NCBI GenBank assembly: GCA_009617715.1
Contig: VTFK01000018.1
Coordinates: 1,240,001-1,304,000, forward strand
Direction: 5' to 3'
DNA length: 64,000 nucleotides
Source of the DNA: Plectrocnemia conspersa
Lineage: Eukaryota; Arthropoda; Insecta; Trichoptera; Polycentropodidae
In this document: positions 11,266 to 24,010 of the stretch, piece after piece
How the letters are laid out: each line of letters begins with the position of its first letter
How positions within the stretch are numbered: position 1 is the first letter of the stretch
Notes under the pieces: model-generated
Databases searched by the model: none
What the model saw: the letters and a program-made list of their open reading frames with translations, nothing else
What the model was told of the DNA's origin: nothing
Translations under genes and position numbers: made by a program

Positions 11266-12420
11266 CATAAACATATATCTCTGATTATGTTTGTTGTCAT
11301 GGTATTTTTACATCCGTTTTATTTATTGTTTCTTAATGTAATTTCACTATTTATTGTTTCTTAATGTAAAATATTATATTCCCATTTTTCGAAAATTTTA
11401 AAGATTTCTACAGAATATTTATTAAATGTTTATTTTTGTTAAAAAATAATTTCATACTAATATTTTTAAAAGGTTTTAACCGTTGCAATTGTAGAGACAA
11501 ATAGTGTTTTTTTTTCTGATAAATTAACAACTGCATTCAGATCAGGTAGTGCAAAAAAGGACAAATATTTTCGACTAACACTTATGGTCAATTAAAACAT
11601 AATGCTATGATCAAGTCTTTGGCAAAGATTTATTCGCTGTGTAAATGAAACAGAGTAACGTTTTTATGTAAATGCTATAAATCATACGATGTTGTCATTT
11701 TTTTAAAAATACCAAAGAAAATATCATGTAATCAAAAGTGACCGTTTATTAAACACGCACTTAATATTTCAGTAAAAATTTTAATAATACCTCATATAAG
11801 AATTTTAATATAAATTGAACATGTAATAATTATTTTATTGAATATTTTATCATTCTTCGCGTGTATTTATTAAATAACTATAATATAATTTACCTGCATA
11901 AATATTGATCCAAATCAGTAAAAAATATTTTCAAAATACAAAAATATATACTGTATATTACTGTATGTGTTATCATGTGTCCAATTTTTTTGTAAATTCT
12001 CAAAAAAATAGCAAGGGAAAAAATAAGACATTTTCAATGGATAAATTTTGCATTTTATGAAAAATAAAAAACATTGAGAAATAAGAAACGTAATTCCTGC
12101 ATCTTAATATGGCGTTTTTCTGGTTCATTCCTTATTGAATTATTTAGCTATGTTTCAGTTTTTATTTGATGCATCACTTCTCTTTGTCCCTTTGAATTTT
12201 ATAGTGTAAAACTATAGTTCTCTTTGTATATTGTTATATATTGGTATATATTATAACTCTTTGTTTTCGTAAGATCAACAAACCCTCATACGAGTTTTGA
12301 TCCAGCAAGTCTATTTTTAGACTAAGACGATGAACACCCCTTTTCTTACATCTAATTAGCATACTTATATAAATAGGGGAATGTCCATTGTTCGTCAGCA
12401 TTCCTACAAATTTCTTCAAA
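11266..12420. other. AT-rich stretch, nothing recognised
   Basis: There is a short direct repeat at about 11,320-11,365 (TATTTATTGTTTCTTAATGTA twice, with spacing) and otherwise only A/T runs. Confidence 0.45.
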
Positions 12421-12960
12421 CCATACGGTCAGTCGTCTGACCCTTAAATACCGATTTTCATCGAGTACCCGCAAATTTATAACAATATATAAGGACTAAA
12501 ATCTTCAAACACACTCATCTGGCATCTTTCCTTCAATCTCCCGAGACAAAGTAACCGCGCAATCATCTCGAGCGAGGAAAGACTCGAAAACAGGTACCCA
12601 CTACGTCACCGTATGATCTAATGAGCCAAAATGTCGTCTAGCAGACCGTGAATTTCACCAAGTGCCAGAGCCAGGTGTGTCGCCACGTTTGTGCGTTTAT
12701 AAATAAATCCGACGCACAGGTATTCCACCGATCACAACTTTGTTTTCTCTCCGTCTCACCTGACCTTCCGCCGACTGCTATGAATGAACGAACGAGCCAA
12801 TTCACTAATTATTGACGCCTTTCTACCGGCGTCTTTGGTCACTTCTGTTCAACGTCTGCTTTCTATCGGTCTTCTCCAATGGATCACTGGCGACGATTGC
12901 TTTCGAGTGTTTCTGGGTTAAGGCTAAATCACGAAAGAGAAGCAAATTTCAATAAGGCCC
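12421..12960. promoter_or_regulatory. Less AT-rich island with TATA/MEF2-like site
   Basis: This is one of the clearest composition islands in the window and has no open coding frame. It contains TTATAAATAA near 12,700, which fits both a TATA box and the MEF2 consensus YTAWWWWTAR. CGACGCACAG|GTATTC, a possible donor, lies about 20 bp further on. Because tmod is a muscle-expressed gene on this strand, a muscle enhancer or alternative first exon is plausible but unproven. Confidence 0.3.
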
Positions 12961-13284
12961 ACGCGATGTATTTATTCTAAGGCTACTTTTACGCACTTTC
13001 ATAAATAATAGACTGCATATTTACTAACCTAATAACTTATTGTTCATTTGTGTAGATTGTAAATTACAATCACAGTTTAGTGTGATTCTTGATACTGTGG
13101 AATTCTCTTTGTGAATATTGCAAGCAGATGTTTTTAATATTTAGTTATTCTGATATGGAAACATTGGAAATTATATTAAGAGTTATATTTTCTATTACTA
13201 TGATTTATATACGACTATACTTATTGTGTTTAATGCAGATAAATAAATAAAGTTATGAATATTCTTATATATTAAATCATTCTT

Positions 13285-13345
13285 TCAAGCGCTGATGTCC
13301 TTGCCGCGACAGGGAAGAATAAGGGACGCGATCGCGACTCTTTAA
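13285..13345 (+). repeat. Scrap of a LINE-like C-terminal/3' sequence, copy 1
   Basis: It shares CAAGCGCTGATGTCC and AATAAGGGACGCGATCGCGA with copies at 21.2 and 24.9 kb. See the 21,171-21,260 entry for the reading frame. Confidence 0.6.
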
Positions 13346-14395
13346 AGTGTTTCATTGAGTATACGCTACTCTTAAAATGCATTGAATTGTATCCAAACGC
13401 TCCTATCAAAAACTCAATAGGATATAAACACTAATACAATGATCCGTATTTCACTTTGAAAAATATTGATTCTATTGATAAATAATATGCCAACATTGCG
13501 TGCAAATCAGTTACTGAAAATCGCTTTGTCTTTCGTAACACTTCTAAATATTATTTTATTGAGATTCATAATATAAAATCTATAAATCATAAGTCGTTAT
13601 AAATTGCATTCCAATCGGTTTTCCAAGCGACGCCATCACAATGTCGCCATCTTAATTAATAGCTGTGACTCAACCACTTATGAATTATGTACCGTGGCGG
13701 AAATTCGAAGCTCAAAACATAAATACACATTTCATAACCTCAAATTATCGCGCGAAAAAATATTGTATCGCCGTTTGGGCACACTCCAAATTGAACACCA
13801 TTCAAATATTTCCCTCGGGACACGAGACACGCTTTAACGCGTTTTGAATCGTTAATTGTGTCTATTTAGTGAAAAAGAAGAAATAAACACTTAATTATAA
13901 TTTTCACTGTTAAAAAATAATAATATTCATATTGAACGATACTTGTTCAGAGATCAGATAAAAAAATCATTGAGACACTTATTTCAGCTATGACATATTG
14001 TCTTATTTTCAGTCATTAATTAAGCGTAGTTAGACTGCAGTAATATACAATAAAGTCAGTGCTGTTTAAGAAGAGCTTTTATTTTTTTAATACAAACATA
14101 TAAGCTATTATGCCATTTAATGATTCACAAAAGAATATTAACGATTTCTCTTTATGAGTTAATTGTTTGTTTTTATCCACCGATATTATTATAAATCAAC
14201 AGGTCTTGATTCAGTTTATTTCAGACTATTGATTAATACTTATGTTTACCACCGCTCGTCGTCGTGCGACCACATGAAATATTATTATTAGATGATTTTA
14301 TTTATGTTACAATTTTTAATTCTTAATTTGAAATTTCAATTAAATTTTCAATTTGATACAAATATAAAAGAGTATAGGATTTTTTTATCTTCCAT
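13346..14395. other. Intergenic or intronic stretch, nothing recognised
   Basis: A GC-richer patch at 13,595-13,850 holds overlapping 60-77-codon frames in two + frames. Neither resembles a protein, and the patch has a CGCCATCTTAAT motif of the kind seen near insect promoters. No firm call. Confidence 0.35.
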
Positions 14396-14397
14396 TA

Positions 14398-14500
14398 TAA
14401 CCTTACAGGCGTAAGGCGAATGCGTTACAATGAGAGCAATACAGAATAAGGGTCGCGATCGTGATTTTCTTGGTCAGCGGTAGCCAATTTTTCAAACCTT
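14398..14500. repeat. SINE tail (minus) joined to LINE scrap copy 4 and a hAT-like terminus
   Basis: 14,398-14,430 read on the minus strand gives TTGTAACGCATTCGCCTTAC, the tail of the SINE family. It is followed on the + strand by AATAAGGGTCGCGATCG, the LINE scrap, and then by CAGCGGTAGCCAA at 14,474, which resembles a hAT end. The same LINE-scrap to CAGCGGT order occurs at 21,260. Confidence 0.5.
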
Positions 14501-14812
14501 ACGAATCATTTAACTTAAAATGTTGCATCTCGAGGACAACTACCATGTTTTTATTCGTTCAAGTAGCATTCTTAATATATATAAAATGGCATTTGAAGCT
14601 ATTTGCAAGAAAATGATATAATTTTTGGATATGTAATGATTATATATTATATTGTGGCAAGGATGTTATTTTTTGTTTATAATTGATTCTTAGCTATTTT
14701 TTATTTAATTAGTTATTTATGTTTATAATATATATTTATGCAAAAAAGTTGTATAATTATATAAAGTATACGCAGTCTTTTTATTCGTGTCTGCGTCCAA
14801 AACAAAGCGGGT

Positions 14813-14885
14813 TAAACGTTGACGTGAAGAGAGAAGCGGCTGCTTTCTCGATCTCATCTGTTAATGATCGGTAGCTCCTCTTGTT
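14813..14885. repeat. Dispersed repeat family GAAGCGGCTGC, copy 1
   Basis: GTTGACGTGAAGAGAGAAGC followed by GGCTGCTTTCTCGATCTC matches the stretch at 34,623-34,665 almost exactly and a more diverged copy at 31,568-31,605. Flanking similarity is short, and the class is unknown. Confidence 0.65.
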
Positions 14886-15427
14886 TTAATTTCGAACGAA
14901 CTCTCGTGTATAAAAATTTGGGATTTTGATGTATTGTCGGAAGCATATCCCAAATATTGTTTAATTTTGCCGCTGTGTATCCAATTTTATACACATGATC
15001 ATCCTGAAGGAGATGTAAAAGTCCATTGACTTTTTTACTGCCACGACCAATTACTACGAACTAAAAATATAAATAGATTAGCTTGTTTTCTTACTAGACT
15101 TTTATGACATTTATGTTGGAGCTTAAACAGGTTGAGACCTATCATCTGAACAGGTTAGGTACGGCCATTTTTGTGTTTTCATACGCAGTTTTGTCATTTG
15201 TTATATTATAATAACACTTGCAGAAAGTTTTGAATGACTATTGTGATGCTTTTAATTTATTCCATTTATTGTCACTTACGGTGCGCACTAACCGTCATGA
15301 AAACATGGCAAAATTTAAAGAGTTGTATTTTTATATATATACACTAAAATTGTGTCTATAATAAAAATTCTCTGAGAACCACAAAAAATCACTTGCAGCC
15401 TATTAGTGGTCCATTGACTACTGTTTT

Positions 15428-15490
15428 AGGGCATTTTAAAGCTCGCAGTTAAAGGTCACCGAGCATCGACGTTTTGTGGACACCGCCCCT
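15428..15490 (+). repeat. Scrap matching the 3' flank of the LINE-like repeat, copy 5
   Basis: GGGCATTTTAAAGCTCGCAG and AAAGGTCACCGAGCA match the sequence just after the LINE scrap at 24,934-24,970, so this is a 3' part of the same repeat. Confidence 0.55.
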
Positions 15491-18165
15491 TAACAACGCT
15501 AAGATACATATAAGGATACGACCCGTACTTGTAGAGCTATCTTAGGTTTTTTTAATTATCTCGAACAAAATAAGTACAGTGCTTGACTTAGATTCCAGAC
15601 TATAGAGCCATATTTGAGGACGCTACGAATTAGCGTATCGTACAAAATGCGAATCGCTAAAAAATATTATAGTGACACGCGCTCCACATAATGAAGCCGA
15701 GCATCTTTAATGCCTTATATTGTACGACTATACATAGAAAAAATTTCATGTGTTAGTATGTATATATCTAAAACATTAAAATGCAATAATACGTAAAAGC
15801 ATTATGTTGAGAAAATACTGAGAATTTATTTAGTAGCAATTTTAATAGCAAAAAATTCAGTATGGTAGTAAAAACCATAAAAACTCATAATGAAGAGCAA
15901 AAAATTCAGCTTTAAATTAATTTTATCGATTTTAATCATAAATACACATTTTTTTCCCATGTAACTATCAAAGCAAATGGTTTGTAAAATATAGGACTTC
16001 TAAGTAGAATCATTGATATCTGAAAATCTAAGTCTATTGGAATTAAACAAAAATACTATTAATATTGTAGTGCTATGTATTACATACAAGTTTTGGCAAA
16101 AATCTTATATATAGTGATATATTTATATATATTATATAACCTATATATTAACAATCAAAATTTTTCATATGCGCAAATATTAAAGTTTCAGTTAATATTT
16201 TATTCTCTGAGGATTATTAATGTAAACTAATTTAAATATACATTTTTTATTTAGGTGTAGCAATCGTTTTTATTTGTTATACTCTTCATTGAATAAAAAA
16301 ATGTGATATTATTTTAGCATTAGATCGTTTGCTTAATGATAGGTAGCTGAATTTATTTTTGAACGTTATGTAGTGTTTCTCAATATCATATTTGAATTAT
16401 TGCACAATAGTTTAATGTTGTCTGTCGTGAATTAAAATCTACTAATGCACTGTTTGAAGCTATAGTTCTTCTTAGAGGATGAGAATATCGTCATAGGACC
16501 GAGTTGGAACTATGCCGGTCGAATATTATTATTAGAAACTCGCTCGGCGACTCTGAAACCAACAAAAATAAAGCTTTTCGCGAATCTGCGAAAATCTCAA
16601 TGTTCAATTTGATGTGACTTGTGATAATATTTTTTTATAGAGTGTTGCATATTTTCATATAAAAATAATGGCAAAAATCCATGGGAGTCTTGACAATATT
16701 TTTTTTTAATCACAAAGCAAAAAGAAACAGGGAAAATATTATAATTTCAGTATCTAAGATTTTTTTTATTATAACATAAATGTATTATATTAAAATTAAA
16801 AAAAATTATTCCTTAAAATATATAGCATGAAATCGCGTTCAATAACTTCTAAAAATTCTAAAAAAAATCAATATAATGCATATTAATCATTGGCATGATT
16901 TGAAGAAAATGAGTTTTATCTCACGTTCTTTTCCTTCATTAAAAATAATGACTAAACAACTGATGCATTATTTTAGTCTCAATAAAAGCAAATACAATAT
17001 ATTTTGCAAGTATAGTAATCGCCTCTATTTATCTTTGTTTCTTTTCATTATTAACAAAATGCATTAAATTTAGACTTGTATATAAATTGTTTATAAGACA
17101 GGTACCGATTTTCCTGTAGCGTTTGGCAGAGCGCAGAATCCATAACATAAACGAATTGATATTGTGATCGAGACGTACCATTTTGCGAATGCTCTTCTTC
17201 TACGAATTTCAAGATGTACTATTAAAATTTTACTATTGCAGTACTCGTAATTTGTGTCAAATCATGGCGGAATTTTGGCATGAGGCAAATCAAACCGTTA
17301 GTCTGTTGGCTAAAGCCAAATTCTTATTAATTATCTATTAGGAAGCCTAATAACTCTGGTTCTAGGATAGAATTTGAGTTTGACATCAAAAGGCGAATGG
17401 CGTATATTGCTCTTAATTGACTGGACCGTTTTTTGAGACTGTCGTCTGAAGGCTGATCGAGATTGATGATCGAAATGTACGCATTTGACATGCTTGATTG
17501 TTAATTTAGTTTAATTTAATTTAAAAAATATTATTAAACTACAATTAGAATAGCTAAAAGCATTCCTATAACATAAAAACATGCTTTAACGTTTTAAGCT
17601 TTGAGCGATTTAGATATATTTACGAAATAATATAGTTAACGTTATTAAAAAAAATGTTTTTTTTTTATAGATAAAATACTCAAAGGTAAATTTATTACCC
17701 AAAGCTATATATAAAATATTATAAAACGTTTTTAATGCTTTTTGTGAGTTGTTAAGTGTTTGTTTATTTAATTTTAAAGTTAGATATTAAAATAAAATAC
17801 GCATATACAAAATTCTCTCAGCGCTAATGTTTTAAATTTTATGATAAAATAATATCTTTGTCACAAATATATTAATGATTTATATATGTATTTAGTGGCA
17901 TGCGGTCCGCACGCCCTTATCTCTCACTCACTCTCGCCACTTAACACGCGTGCGAGCGAAATGGAAAGTATCTCACCGCACGCGCCTGGCTATATACATA
18001 TATTTCGAAACGGGGAAACCTGTCAAATCCTAAAAAAATTAAATATTATTACAAGCTATATTTTTTATGTTGTTTTTTATTAGTAATAGTATATTGTTTA
18101 CAAAAAAGTTTTGGTTTAAGATATTTATAATTTAAAATTTGTGACGATGCAGTATCTTGGTTCGT
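15491..18165. other. AT-rich stretch, nothing firm
   Basis: A GC-richer patch at 17,895-18,010 (CGCACGC motifs) and another at 16,490-16,600 have no recognisable content. Confidence 0.4.
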
Positions 18166-18169
18166 CTGA

Positions 18170-18305
18170 TTCCATAGCATCTTTATCGATGTGATCAAGT
18201 GTCACATATTTTATTATACTGGTTTGTGACAGTTCTAGGAATAGCAGATTTGTGAGCCGATTGCATCGCTTCTTAAACACACACCCAAAATGTGTTCACG
18301 ACTTT
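18170..18305. repeat. Dispersed repeat shared with 37.6-37.76 kb
   Basis: Shared, in the same order, are GTGTCAC followed by TTTTAT, TACTGGTTTGTGACAG (TGCTGGTTAGAGACAG at 37.67 kb), CGATTGCATCGCTTCTT (CAATTGCGTCGCTTCTT), and AAxACACACC...ATGTGTT. Class unknown. Confidence 0.6.
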
Positions 18306-18439
18306 CCTTCAGCGATAATTAAGCAATATAATATAATAAAGTTAATATACAGTGTGTGGCCTTATTTTCGAGACAAGTTGATCTTTCTTTTCATATTGAA
18401 TTGTGCATGTAATTAAAAATTCACAATTTTATAATTACA

Positions 18440-18625
18440 ATCGATTATCAAATATCAAGTTTTCCTAGATTTTCCTACTCTCTTAGATGAATATTTAAAA
18501 TAAAATCCAGCTAGGTCGTGCCTAGTGACATCTATAATGAATAAAATAGACTTTGATTTCAGTCTGGTGTGCCTTTACTTACTTAGTAGATGCTGATTGT
18601 GTTTACAATGTTGTTAATTTTGCCA
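18440..18625 (+). repeat. SINE-family body fragment
   Basis: TAAAATAAAATCCAGCTAGG followed by TCGTGCCTAGTGACAT matches the body of the SINE at 49,215-49,265 and the fragment at 25,260-25,300. Head and tail are not recognisable here. Confidence 0.55.
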
Positions 18626-19800
18626 TAAAATATTTATAATAAATAAACAAATATTTAATCAAGCATTAAAATGTGTTTTAAATAGTAAAAAATCGTTCCA
18701 AAAATAAAATGGTCTATATCTTAAAACCGAAAACGAGAGACTATTACAGATAACGATTATGCGTATAAATTACCATATTTATATTGTTAGCAAAACATAT
18801 AAATATACTTCTTTTCAAATGATATTTGTTACATTGTCCAAAAAATATTCTACATTTTTTTAGATAATTTATACGCTCTTAGAACAGCTGAAGCTAATAA
18901 ACACTGTGTTTTATGCGATTTACTCGTGTTTTGGTTATCTACGATTAAAAATTGCTAAACTCTTCTAGATGGGAAAACGGATAATATTTTACGAGCGTTA
19001 TGCGTAGAAATGGAACCACAAATGTTACTGTCTATTCAAACAAATTCTATATTAATCAAAACGTGAAAAAAAAAATGTTACACAAGACATATCATATGAA
19101 TATTGTGTATTACTGAACACTTGAGTTTTAGATAAAAAAAAGGTTTAAAAAAGACACATGGGATACAAAACATTAATGATTGATGATCGTTGATAAACTG
19201 AGAATGTGTCAGGGTAATTTACGATGGTGTTAAATGTAATTTTTCCAGCTTCCAATATATTATTAAAGAGCTCCGCGGTCTAATAGAGCGTTCAATATGC
19301 TCTAATTATACTAGTCTATTTCTGCTCTGTCGGTTATTGCTCGCGTTCGTCTTCCTGAGACACTTCCTTGATGAGCCAGCTCCTCTCCGATGATTTATAG
19401 CGCCAGCTGACGTGCTCAAAAGAGGATTTTTTGAGTAATAAAATCGAGAAAATTTGGTTTGGATTTGGAGCATGGAATTGTCTCGATACTGAATTGGTAT
19501 TCAGTTGCGTAAGCGAATGCTTATCAATCAATTTAATCACTATTTTTTTTTATTTACAATAAATAATCACAGATGATTATAAATTTTCTTGTTAAATAAA
19601 AAAAAACATTTTTTTAATGTCATAAACAGTAGCTAAAGATGTTATAACTTCATATTCATATTACTGTTATTATACGCACGGTAGTGTTTGAAAAAATAAG
19701 TTTAACATTACTTGTGTAATATATGTATATATGTATGTATGTACATATTATCAGATTGTTCCATACGGCAGATTTTCACCCGTGATTAAAAAATAAATTC
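18626..19800. other. AT-rich stretch, nothing recognised
   Basis: A patch at 19,260-19,545 is less AT-rich and is covered by a 68-codon minus-strand frame with no family resemblance. A TATG/TATA microsatellite lies near 19,722-19,748. Confidence 0.4.
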
Positions 19801-19815
19801 ATAGTTAATAACAAT

Positions 19816-19858
19816 AAAGGTTGACTGCAAATAATTTCATTATTTGCAGTCAACCTTT
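19816..19858. repeat. Perfect 20-bp inverted repeat with 3-nt loop
   Basis: The left arm AAAGGTTGACTGCAAATAAT (19,816-19,835) and its exact reverse complement (19,839-19,858) are separated by TTC. Such a near-perfect palindrome implies recent origin or maintenance. It sits just upstream of the mariner relic at 19.9 kb. Confidence 0.95.
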
Positions 19859-19929
19859 TTGTATCCTAGAATTATGGTGTCGACAAAATATTTTCAATCC
19901 TTTTCTGTACTAATTCAAACTGCAACATA

Positions 19930-20460
19930 AGGTGGCGCAGGCTATGAGAAATATCAATGTGGGTTTTGGCGAGGGCATTGCTAGTCAGGGAACTGTAAGG
20001 CGTTATTTAAAAAAAATACTAGCGATTTAAAACCTTCTGCTGATGATGATGAAGAAAGATTGAGTCTTATTTTTGAGCCTAATTCTAAGCTAGAGGATTA
20101 GAGGTTTCTAAAGGAACTGTTTCACAACATCTATATGCCATAGGAAAGGTTAAAAAAATTAATAAATGGGTACCGCACGCGTTGATCGAAAGGCAACAAA
20201 AGCAACATTTCAAAGTATGTTTTTTTTTAGTGCTTAGAAAATAATCTTTACCTGTGATAAATAATCGTTTCTTCACGATAGCCAAAATAGATTAGAACAA
20301 TGGATAGAAACCGAGTTTGCACAATGAAAAAAATTGTGTTGACAGTATGGTAGTTTTTAAAAGAATTATTCGTCGATCGTTTTTCAAACCAAGCGAGACT
20401 ATTATGAAATTATCCATTAAACATTCGATGTTGATAAACAGATTTAGAGCGATATTACTC
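19930..20460 (+). pseudogene. Decayed mariner transposase
   Basis: Pieces of a mariner transposase appear in order but in shifting frames. They are an N-terminal helix-turn-helix-like stretch (INVGFGEGIASQGTVRRYF), then GLEVSKGTVSQHL with AIGKVKKINKWVPHALIERQ and KQHFKVC, which matches the conserved K(L)xKWVPHELTExQ block. Further on, FKRIIRRSFFKPSETI matches the GVIHYSFLxPGETI region after the second catalytic Asp. The D of the IVTxDE block falls in a damaged stretch (20,245-20,290). Several stops and frameshifts show the copy is dead. Confidence 0.75.
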
Positions 20461-21165
20461 AATGGTAATGCAAAGCTTTATATAATACTTGACTAATTAC
20501 TGTTACAAAATAAACGAAACAGAATCGAAAATGTTTTTTCATCTCTAATATTTCACTAACCTTTCCTCTACAAATTATCACCATTTAAAATACAAATATG
20601 AATAACAGAGTGATATTTTAAAAGCTTCAATGAGTCCACAACCGCAAAAATGAAAATTTTAACAAAAAAAGGGATTCGTTCATTGTTAAATCGTTGTCAA
20701 TTCATAGACTATTTCTGTCAATGAATCATATTTTAATCAAAAACATTTTAGTTGAAGAAAATATATTTTAATTAAAAATCAGCAATAATTGTCGGTAAAA
20801 TACTTTACTGACAGTTAAAAATTTATAATGATGATATGACTTTAGAATAATTTAAAAAAAAAGTTTTGTTTCTGAACCAAAATTTCATTTTATACTTCAT
20901 TAGTCTATTAGAGAGTAAAACAGCATTAAACAACTATATTGCTTAGTGTTGAATTTATATATTTTTCTTAAATGTAGGTCTATGATTTTATGTTGATATG
21001 TATTGTAGTATTTTTAAAAAAAAGAAATAAAATAATAAGTTTTATTTTTATTATTTTTTTTATTACCACTTTGATCATCATGACAGGTTTTTTCAACGCA
21101 TCATGATGTCTATTATACAATACGTTAATCAATGAGTATTCAATTGAATATTGAAAAAACCGAAA
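20461..21165. other. AT-rich stretch, nothing recognised
   Basis: The continuing mariner C-terminus is not recognisable. Only chance frames remain. Confidence 0.4.
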
Positions 21166-21170
21166 ATAAA

Positions 21171-21260
21171 TGGATGGATCGTGCAAGAGAAGCGTTCTCA
21201 AGCGCTGATGTCTTGAACGCAACGGTTATGAATAAGGGACGCGATCGCGACTCTCTAGGG
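21171..21260 (+). repeat. LINE-like C-terminal scrap, copy 2
   Basis: The frame reads WMDRAREAFSSADVLNA and GRDRDSLGQRC. This resembles the tail of non-LTR retrotransposon polymerases (W-x-D ... DRxxWRxLG), though the match is short. The same DNA occurs at 13.3, 14.44 and 24.85 kb. Confidence 0.5.
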
Positions 21261-22560
21261 CAGCGGTGTCCAACCAAACTTATTTACTGGGTCAAAACCT
21301 TAAATAAAAATACACTGTCGGCCGCACATATTCATTTAAATAAAACATTAGATTTATAATATAGTAAAAAATATCATTTAAATACAGTAAAAAATCATTT
21401 AAAATACAACAAAAAATATTTTAATGTAAATTTTTTTTTATTGTAATTGATTTTTTTTTGATACCTTTCAATTTATTACGACTATTAGATTTAATTATAT
21501 TTATTTTTGAGAAAAAAATCGTACATATTAGTTGTTCCAATTGCAACTCATTTCCAGTGTTTTTTAATTAGGGAATTTATCATTACAGACATATTTTTTT
21601 AAGTTTTTCATTAGCATCAAACATATATTTTAATTCAGAGGATGACTGCAAAATTTAAGAGCTCCATCTCAAAAAAAAAATTTTGTAGCTGATTCTGTAA
21701 ATAGGACACAAAAAAAATATTGAACATATCTCATAATTATTTTAATATAAACCTCTCCTGAAATTCTCGTAATAAATTCAGTTTTTTGCCAATATTGAAT
21801 TTATGTAAGAATGGAAAATGGATTGTATTTTCTGCTTTCAACTGGCTTTCAAAATGTTTGAGTTTGGCTATGAATGCTTTTATATTTTGATAACAATCTG
21901 TGTCAATAAATTTGTTTTCACCTTGAAGCTGCTTGTTAAGTTCGTTTAATTTCATTGTGATGTCTGTAATGAAACATAAATCTAAAAGCCATTCATCGTT
22001 TAATTCAGGAACATTCTAGTCATTATCGTTCATAAAAATTTAAATCTTAAATTCCAAAAGCTTTTTAAGCATTTTCCATTGAATTTTTGAGCTTAAAAGT
22101 ACATCGTTGTACTTAGATTCTAGCTCTTGAAGATACTATTAAAACTGACGATGCTTCAATGAATTGTTTTTTATTGTGGTAACTGTTTAATAACAACTGA
22201 CATTATATGGTTTACATTAAATACTTGGCACATACATTTTCAAGTTGATATAAGCAATGGCAAATGAAAAGATTTTGAGTTTTTTTTTATGGCATAACAG
22301 CTCCAATATTCTGCGCCATATGTGGTGATCTCAATTAGATTTATTCATTTCAGTCCATGGTCATTAATAATTTTTATAACGGTTTCTTTCCGGTAGTTTT
22401 ATCTTTCAAACTCACAACATCGACAAATTCTTCAGTCAGAAATTCTTAATATCAGTTTTTCATCCAAAGCCAGTGAGATATACACAAACTTCTTAGATAC
22501 CATGTTCAGCGCTGAACATATTTTTTGCCCTAAAATTTTACTGAAAATTTAAACTTTTAC
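21261..22560 (-). pseudogene. hAT-type transposase fossil (GTF2IRD2/ZBED-like)
   Basis: On the minus strand, from 22,520 to 21,640, fragments of a hAT transposase of the GTF2IRD2/ZBED-like group appear in order. They are ISLALDEKLILRIS (block with the first catalytic Asp), FVDVVSLKDKTTGKK, LKHRQFQ with YLQELESKYNDVL, KIQWKMLKKLLEF (W of the H/W region), then VPELNDEWLLDLCFITDITM and LNELNKQLQGENKFID with the IKAFIAKLKHFESQL continuation (the 72-codon open part at 21,955-21,737). Stops and indels separate the pieces. At 21,261 the + strand reads CAGCGGTGTCCAACC, a typical hAT terminus, abutting the LINE scrap. The opposite terminus was not found, so the right boundary is approximate. Confidence 0.75.
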
Positions 22561-24010
22561 TAGAGGATAATACGCGGAAATGCCTTCGTATTTTTCCTAA
22601 TTATATGTGACAGTGACTTTCATACATCTCCACAAATAATAAACGGTGAAGTTTTAAGCTATAATTTGGAAATGAATCGAAAGGGAGCAATGAGATTCAG
22701 TATAAAATCAGGAATGAAGTCCAGTTCTGAGAAACTATCTATATATGATAATATATTACAATACCTATTAAATTTATTTAACATTTTATTTTATATTATC
22801 AAGGTGTTTAATAAACATAACGATACATTGCTGATTATTGCTACAGCAATAACGGATTTTGAGATACAGGCATTTAGAATTTCGTAAGCGTATTTAAACC
22901 AGACATGGATCATTTCAGTATTTCACCATTAAATCATTTACTAGTTAACCAAACAGATTATTAAAAAAAATAGCTTAGAAGCATCAAAATTCTAAAAAAA
23001 AAAAAACGTTACTTTGTAGTTACTCAATCACCTTGAACTAAACGCTCTAGTTATATTCTAATCGTATCAAAACAATACCTTTTTTGTTTCACAATCTATC
23101 ACAATTGCTGAATTGTTACGGGCTCGCTGAACCGTGTTTTTTCACAAGATTTACTCCTGTTTTCTGGTCGATCTTGCGAAACGGAATAGCTGATAATGCT
23201 GGTTTATAGACCGACCAATTATATAGCGCATCCGAATACTAAATCAACGTGACGTAATTCTCTTGCTAAGCCTAGGGAGACGTGTTTATAACTCGTCTAT
23301 AAATCGGGCCCTAAACTAAAAATTATTTATAATGGGTCTCGAAAGACGATCGGGGATTGTTAAGAATACGTTCTATATTTTATATGTGAAAACATACGTT
23401 AGGATTAATATGTTGAAATGGAGAAATTCAGGTGTAATAAAATAAATGGGTTAAATGGATGGGAGTGTCTCTAGATGATTGATTTAGGATTGTATTTTAT
23501 GAGTCATTAATTTGGAGGAAATCGAAGTTTAAAGATTGATGGGCGATGAGTGCGTGTAACTTGTAAGGCATTGGATTAATATATATTGTATAAAAACAGG
23601 TTTAATCTGTTAAAAATAATGTAGTGATTGATTATTAAAAAAATAATCAAAAATATTTTTTTATATTTATATAGACATTACAAAAACACAGAAGGCTACT
23701 TTTATATTGCACAATAATTTGTCAAAATGTTTATAGGTATATTCCATGCAGATTTAAAAAAAAATCTAAGCACAAGTTAAGTTTGTTCATTAATTGAACC
23801 ACTTCTTTATTCAACAATTGTATTAATCATAATCGTGCAAAATGCTTTTAGCAAAGTTTACAGGCGTGAGAATAAATATATTATGCTAGCAAATCATCAA
23901 CACTAATGACAAAACTAGTTTCAGGATATGCATACAAAGATTGGTTTTAAAATTCTAAAACAAAAAAGGCTTCTTTGTTAAAATTCATTTTTTGCGGATA
24001 AAATTAAATC
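22561..24010. other. Non-coding stretch, nothing recognised
   Basis: The patch at 23,100-23,315 is less AT-rich, ends in ATAAATCGGGCCCTA, and has no ORF or repeat match in the window. Confidence 0.4.
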
